From Tuberibacillus sp. Marseille-P3662 (GTDB lineage: Bacteria; Bacillota; Bacilli; Bacillales; Sporolactobacillaceae): a stretch of DNA of 64,000 bases. The position numbers and the translations under genes are program-made. Within the stretch, counting starts at the first letter, position 1, and the number at the start of each line of letters is the position of its first letter. The DNA lies in contig NZ_FXBS01000006.1 in NCBI RefSeq assembly GCF_900178005.1, positions 186,001 to 250,000 of the forward strand, written 5' to 3'. A model generated the notes under the pieces. That model did not search any database. It was not told where the DNA came from and saw only the letters and a program-made list of their open reading frames with translations. This document shows positions 60,285 to 64,000 of the stretch, piece by piece.

Positions 60285-61734
60285 CATTGAGATCCGGTGA
60301 GTTATTGCTTGTTTGAAAGCCAATGGCACCTTGTAGCATACCAATTTCCCGTTCATAGAAGCGGCAAAATTGCAGTAAGGTTAGATCAGATAAACGCTGG
60401 GCCGCGGCTTGCATACCGATTGGCAATCCTGCTTCCGTTACACTGATAGGGATCGAGGCCGCTGGCAAGCCGGTGATATTATAAATTTGTGCCATCACCC
60501 AGTCGGAGTCTGGCTTGATAGCCCTCCCGTTAATGGTGTCAGGTCCTTCACGATCGAAGGTAAAGGCTGGGACGGCGACAGTCGGTGATAAAATAATGTC
60601 GTATTGATCAAGCTTGTCCTGCATTAGATGCCAGAGTCTCGCTCGTTCCTTCTCTAATTGTTTAAATTGGGCCGCGCTTAATTGTTTGCCCTGTTCGATA
60701 GCCTTTAGCATACTTTTAGAAAACATGTCAGGCTGCTTTTCCGCTTGCTTATAAAAACTAGCCGATAGTCCAGATGTCCATAAGCTCTCAAAGTAATGGA
60801 TGAAGTCCCGGATAGACCGAGCCAGTGGTAAGTTAATTGCCGTCACGTCCAATCCACTTTCAGACAATTGATCAATCGCAGATAAGAATCCTTTCTTGAC
60901 GCCTTCATCAATGTCAAAAATTCCAAAATCTAATGTCCAGCCAATTTTCAATGATTGAGGTATCTGGTTGATGGCTTGTCCATGATTCGGTTCCGTGATA
61001 GGTAAGGAAAATGGATCCGTATTAGAGACTCCTTGAGTCACATCCAACATCGTTGCAGCATCTTGTACTGAACGTGTGAGGGCGCCGTAGTGTAAGAATG
61101 GTTCATGACTGCCGAATATCCCGTTTAAATGATTATCAAAGGGAATACGGCCGTACGTCGGTTTAAAACCAAACACACCACATAGACTCGCGGGAATACG
61201 AATGGATCCGCCGCCATCGCTACCTTCCGCAAAGGGGACCATGCCGCAAGAAACAGCAGCTGCCGAGCCACCGCTTGATCCTCCCGTCGCTTTACTCAAA
61301 TTAAACGGATTACGTGAAGGGCCAAAGAGGGGATTATCGGTGGTCCCTTTGTGACCGAATTCGGGTGTGTTGGTTTTGCCTAAAATAATGGCTCCTGCAG
61401 ATTTTAGCCGTTCGATCACCGTTGCGTCGTGCTCTGGATAATGATCCTGAAAAAGCGGTGAGCCATATGTTGTTCGGATGCCTTTCGTATTGGTAAGATC
61501 TTTGCTTGCGATGGGGACGCCTTCAAGGGGTCTGGCATTATTAATTTGCCAACGTTTCTCAGCGGCCAGTGCTTGTTCTAAAGCTTGTTCAGCATTTAGT
61601 GTCACGAAGGCGTTGATATTATCGTTGGTATCATGGATATGATTCAATAACTGCTTGACAACCTCAGTAGGTGTTAATGTCCGTTTTCTGTAATGATCGA
61701 TTAATTCTGTAGCTGTTAGGGTTCGTAGGTCCAC
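60259..61734 (-). CDS. Amidase (amidase signature family)
   Basis: 491 residues. The catalytic Lys lies in PIASKDLTNTKG (about residue 74), the cis-Ser and nucleophile Ser in GGSSGGSAAAVSCGMVPFAEGSDGGGSIRIPAS, completing the Ser-cisSer-Lys triad. Members hydrolyse small amides or transfer ammonia; this is a GatA-like stand-alone enzyme without gatB or gatC nearby. GTG start about seven bases after AGGATGTG. The last six codons run into the opu terminator, so the natural protein end may reflect recent readthrough of a lost stop. Confidence 0.88.
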   Translation of the reverse strand: MDLRTLTATELIDHYRKRTLTPTEVVKQLLNHIHDTNDNINAFVTLNAEQALEQALAAEKRWQINNARPLEGVPIASKDLTNTKGIRTTYGSPLFQDHYPEHDATVIERLKSAGAIILGKTNTPEFGHKGTTDNPLFGPSRNPFNLSKATGGSSGGSAAAVSCGMVPFAEGSDGGGSIRIPASLCGVFGFKPTYGRIPFDNHLNGIFGSHEPFLHYGALTRSVQDAATMLDVTQGVSNTDPFSLPITEPNHGQAINQIPQSLKIGWTLDFGIFDIDEGVKKGFLSAIDQLSESGLDVTAINLPLARSIRDFIHYFESLWTSGLSASFYKQAEKQPDMFSKSMLKAIEQGKQLSAAQFKQLEKERARLWHLMQDKLDQYDIILSPTVAVPAFTFDREGPDTINGRAIKPDSDWVMAQIYNITGLPAASIPISVTEAGLPIGMQAAAQRLSDLTLLQFCRFYEREIGMLQGAIGFQTSNNSPDLNEKSVSKYD

Positions 61735-61799
61735 TTTGTCACATCCTTTTTTCTATTATTTGTATCATTTATTATAACAATTTTTCATGGAATCGACGA

Positions 61800-62240
61800 T
61801 TAAGTATCATCGACGTTGATTTCTGTCATGGGTTCGGGCCCGTCTTTCATCATTCGGACTTCCAATATATGATCCTTAATTTCGGCCCGGGCAATATTCG
61901 CTTTAATCGGTGCTGGTAGCGTAATGGTCTCTTGAATATCTGTATTGTCATGCCTCGGCACATATAAGTGATGGGAGTCCATATAAAGTTTGGGTTTCTG
62001 CTCGCTTTTCCAAGGCATCCTTAAAATAACATAATCATGTGTTTCAAACACTTGATGGTTACTTCGGCTTTGAGAACGATCCGGCATTTGCTCTTGTAAG
62101 AAGTCGGGCATAAAATCATTGATAGAATCAGCAACTTGTTTGTGTATGGATTCACCATCAAATGGAAATCCACCTTCGAAGGATTTTTTTGTTTGATCAA
62201 TATATTTTTGAATATCTTCGGGATTGAAAAAGGAACCCAT
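61800..62240 (-). CDS. Hsp20/alpha-crystallin-like, probable spore coat or germination protein (GerT-like)
   Basis: 146 residues from the third of three ATGs, six bases after GGGGAGAG. An N-terminal helix (FFNPEDIQKYIDQTKKSF) precedes a diverged alpha-crystallin beta-sandwich: HDYVILRMPW, PKLYMDSHHLYVP and ETITLPAPIKANIARAEIKDHILEVRM. Small-heat-shock-like proteins of this kind occur in spore coats of bacilli. It is divergent from GerP-like genes at 84 bp, which supports a spore role. Confidence 0.75.
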   Translation of the reverse strand: MGSFFNPEDIQKYIDQTKKSFEGGFPFDGESIHKQVADSINDFMPDFLQEQMPDRSQSRSNHQVFETHDYVILRMPWKSEQKPKLYMDSHHLYVPRHDNTDIQETITLPAPIKANIARAEIKDHILEVRMMKDGPEPMTEINVDDT

Positions 62241-62324
62241 CATCATCTCTCCCCGGAAATTAAGAAATATTTTGGACTTAGGTATCATACGATGTCTTAA
62301 AGACGCTTTGTTTGGGGGCATCGT

Positions 62325-62525
62325 TTGATTAAAATAAGATTTACGGACTTACATGTTGATGAAATTCAAAGTTCAGCGGGTGTGTTCACAGGTCATAATC
62401 AACAATTAAAATGGCAAACAGCGAATGTTGCAGATAATCAAGGGTTTGGAACCATAAGGGGTCATGATAATCGTGCAGTCAACCATATGAACACGGTGAT
62501 CAGTTCGCGGTCGTCTACAGATTAG
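62325..62525 (+). CDS. GerPA/GerPF-family spore germination protein (first)
   Basis: 66 residues. VDEIQSSAGVFTGHNQQLKW and NQGFGTIRGHDNRAV follow the GerPA/GerPF pattern (V-x-x-I-x-x-S-x-x-x-x-G-x-N-x-Q and N-x-G-F-G-x-x-x-G). These small proteins are needed for permeability of the coat to germinants. TTG start after GGGGGCATCG. First gene of a three-gene run. Confidence 0.8.
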   Translation: MIKIRFTDLHVDEIQSSAGVFTGHNQQLKWQTANVADNQGFGTIRGHDNRAVNHMNTVISSRSSTD

Positions 62526-62582
62526 CCTATTTAATCCAGTGTATGTTTGTGACAGAGAGATCGTGAAAAGAAGGGATTGTCA

Positions 62583-62984
62583 ATGTTCGGGATAAAAAAG
62601 CGCCTTCAGCGGGACAAACAAATAAAAGAAATCAACGAACGTATGCAGCACATTGAAAATTCGCTTCAGACGCTTTCAAAGCAGGGTTTGAATTATTATG
62701 TCACGATTGAGCACTTGGATGTTAAGGACCCTGTTCTTGAACATTTGGATTTTAACTTTGACAGTTTAGATGTTAAAGAGGTTAGCGGCGCACTTAATGT
62801 GGGCAATAATTTTGGTGTCAACGTGCACAGTAAGAAACAGGGAGAGCAAAAAAAACAACAGCAAACATCGTCTGTATCGCAAAACAATCAAGACCAACAG
62901 CAAACGTCATCAAGTTCTAATAGAAATGGTGAGTGGCATCGCAACAATAAGGGATTATCCTATACATTTTCCCAAAACAAGTAA
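62583..62984 (+). CDS. GerPC-like protein
   Basis: 133 residues from the ATG after GAAAAGAAGGGA. An N-terminal coiled coil (IKEINERMQHIENSLQTLSK) leads to YYVTIEHLDVKDPVLEHLDFNFDSLDVKEVSGALNVG, the strand-rich core of GerPC, where I-x-x-L-x-F-x-F-D-x-L-x-V-x-x-x-x-G-x-L-N-x-G is typical. A Gln/Ser-rich low-complexity stretch (about residues 80-115) follows. Shorter than classical GerPC, about 200 residues. Confidence 0.7.
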   Translation: MFGIKKRLQRDKQIKEINERMQHIENSLQTLSKQGLNYYVTIEHLDVKDPVLEHLDFNFDSLDVKEVSGALNVGNNFGVNVHSKKQGEQKKQQQTSSVSQNNQDQQQTSSSSNRNGEWHRNNKGLSYTFSQNK

Positions 62985-62999
62985 AGGGGGCGTAGAGCT

Positions 63000-63305
63000 T
63001 TGAGTCTATTGTCACCCAATTTTTTAATTGGCCAAATTCGGATTGGAACAGTTAGTGATGCTTCTTGTGTTAATTTAGGGAACAATCTTCCCACACAGTT
63101 TGAAAGTCATAAGAAGCAAAATCAAGGCTTCGGATCGATTACTGGCGATCATAATGATATTGAAGATATACGTAATCTGCTTGATGATGCTGACCTTATT
63201 GACATGTTTCAACAAATGGATAATGAAGCCATTCCTGATTGGATTAAGACACTCATTAATGAGCAGATAGAGGAGAAAGCGGCCAAACAGAAACCACAAG
63301 AATAA
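63000..63305 (+). CDS. GerPA/GerPF-family spore germination protein (second)
   Basis: 101 residues. IGQIRIGTVSDASCVNLGNNLP and KQNQGFGSITGDHNDIEDI match the family; a C-terminal helix rich in acidic residues (ADLIDMFQQMDNEAIPDWIKTLINEQ) is an extension not usual for GerPA. TTG start nine bases after AAAGGGGG. With the two genes upstream it forms a reduced gerP-like set rather than the complete gerPABCDEF operon. Confidence 0.75.
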   Translation: MSLLSPNFLIGQIRIGTVSDASCVNLGNNLPTQFESHKKQNQGFGSITGDHNDIEDIRNLLDDADLIDMFQQMDNEAIPDWIKTLINEQIEEKAAKQKPQE

Positions 63306-63339
63306 TCTATATTATGGCCCAGTGATCGTCCCTATAATA

Positions 63340-63370
63340 TAAAAAATGCCCCGCAATAGTTTCTTGCGGG
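63340..63370 (-). terminator. Minus-strand terminator
   Basis: CCCGCAA pairs with TTGCGGG; read leftwards it is followed by GCATTTTTTATATT. It suits the minus-strand gene ending at 63455. Confidence 0.75.
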
Positions 63371-63454
63371 ACAGATGAAAGTGTGTGTTGGGGTTAGGGT
63401 TATTTATATCATTCCCTTATTCCGATGGTTTAAAACCTGTTATTTAAAATTTTT

Positions 63455-63775
63455 TTATTGTTTTCTATCAATAATCCCCATTGCTTCAATGTGATGTCTC
63501 GTTTCATCGGTTCCTAACTCATGTAACATTTCATAAATGCGTTTAAGATAATAATCATAGTCATCACTAGACCCCTTTGGTACACCTTCTATTGGATGAT
63601 GAGCTCGCCAGTAGTCTTCCCAAGCACCTGTATCGGTTTGTTCAAAGATGGTTTGTAGTTGTAATACTTCTTCATCGGATGCTTTAATTTCAAATTCCCA
63701 TTCTGATATTGTTTTGTCAGGCAGAACTTCTCCGGTACCGACTTTGACGTAATAACTTTGTTTATTCGTATCCAT
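63455..63775 (-). CDS. Hypothetical protein, 106 residues
   Basis: ATG after GGAAGGAGTATGGC. The product opens with SYYVKVGTGEVLPDKTISEWEFEIKA, a beta hairpin pattern, and continues as amphipathic helices (DEEVLQLQTIFEQTDTGAWEDYWRAHHP, YDYYLKRIYEMLHELG). It may be cytosolic; no family recognised. Confidence 0.75.
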   Translation of the reverse strand: MDTNKQSYYVKVGTGEVLPDKTISEWEFEIKASDEEVLQLQTIFEQTDTGAWEDYWRAHHPIEGVPKGSSDDYDYYLKRIYEMLHELGTDETRHHIEAMGIIDRKQ

Positions 63776-63948
63776 GCCATACTCCTTCCACAACAGTCTA
63801 CTACTATTTTTTCCACAAAAAAGGGTTTTATGTGATCCGTTATTATTCGAAATGATTCTAGGTATTGCGAAGGTTTTCTATAGGAGAATGGGTATTAGAC
63901 CCATACACTTAAGTTTCATTATACATATGGTTGATAATGAGGCAGACA

Positions 63949-64000
63949 ATGTCTAAGGCTCATCAAAACTGGCAATACTTGCTAAAAAAACCGGAGTTGA
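63949..64000 (+). CDS. Possible start of a gene running off the window
   Basis: ATG after a weak GAGGC site opens a frame (MSKAHQNWQYLLKKPEL) that stays open to the window end. It is too short for identification; the 150 bp before it show no other feature. Confidence 0.3.
   Translation, partial: MSKAHQNWQYLLKKPEL

Overview
The window looks like chromosomal DNA from a spore-forming member of the Bacillales (Firmicutes). It is A+T-rich, has strong purine-rich ribosome binding sites with ATG, GTG and TTG starts, cre-like sites for CcpA, U-tailed hairpin terminators, GerP-type spore germination genes next to a small-heat-shock spore-protein-like gene, a YdjO-type zinc-ribbon protein, and B. subtilis-style sugar and osmoprotectant systems. 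I cannot name the species. No rRNA, tRNA, CRISPR array, complete insertion sequence or prophage was seen.

The first two thirds (1-41,110, plus 46,146-48,176) is a carbohydrate island made of separate regulons. (a) 1-8,623: a ketose/pentose operon with a ribulose-phosphate-3-epimerase-like end, a PfkB kinase, a two-permease RbsABC-type importer, a tagatose-3-epimerase-like TIM barrel and an AraB-like kinase. (b) 9,285-16,709: an L-rhamnose cluster with an MFS carrier, the fused aldolase/dehydrogenase RhaEW, isomerase RhaI, kinase RhaB and a DeoR regulator. It also holds a stand-alone homologue of the Anabaena sensory rhodopsin transducer. (c) 16,780-22,135: a partly decayed stretch with fragments of an MFS carrier, a LacI regulator and a permease, beside an intact TIM-barrel isomerase, a DUF2264 protein and a GH4 glycosidase. 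(d) 22,268-26,530: two Gfo/Idh/MocA dehydrogenases, a TIM-barrel isomerase and a ThuA protein, a gene set that fits oxidative (3-keto) glycoside metabolism. (e) 26,805-41,110: a xylose/xylo-oligosaccharide regulon with ROK repressor, ABC importer lacking an ATPase, GH52 beta-xylosidase, a YesL-like protein, fructokinase, topoisomerase III, xylA and xylB. The promoter/leader upstream of xylA and the one upstream of operon (d) are clearly related and both carry a cre-like site about 100 bp downstream, which suggests one regulon.

41,131-45,641 is a self-contained export cassette: a SipW-like Ser/His signal peptidase divergent from two paralogous secreted proteins, a third small secreted protein and a DUF5305-like two-membrane-span protein. 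It is the strongest candidate for a poorly described surface or extracellular-fibre system.

The last third is ordinary core and accessory Bacillales content: a GH42 beta-galactosidase with a dead AraC regulator beside it, several small conserved proteins, a solitary glycine-betaine-type binding protein, a TauE/SafE permease, a dispersed imperfect-palindrome repeat, an ABC-2 exporter with a divergent TetR regulator, a fumarylacetoacetase-family hydrolase, a complete glycine-betaine ABC operon, an amidase and spore germination/coat genes. Several genes of 28-47 codons were found by eye from their ribosome binding sites. Identifications rest on reading motifs and family resemblance; no database search was possible.
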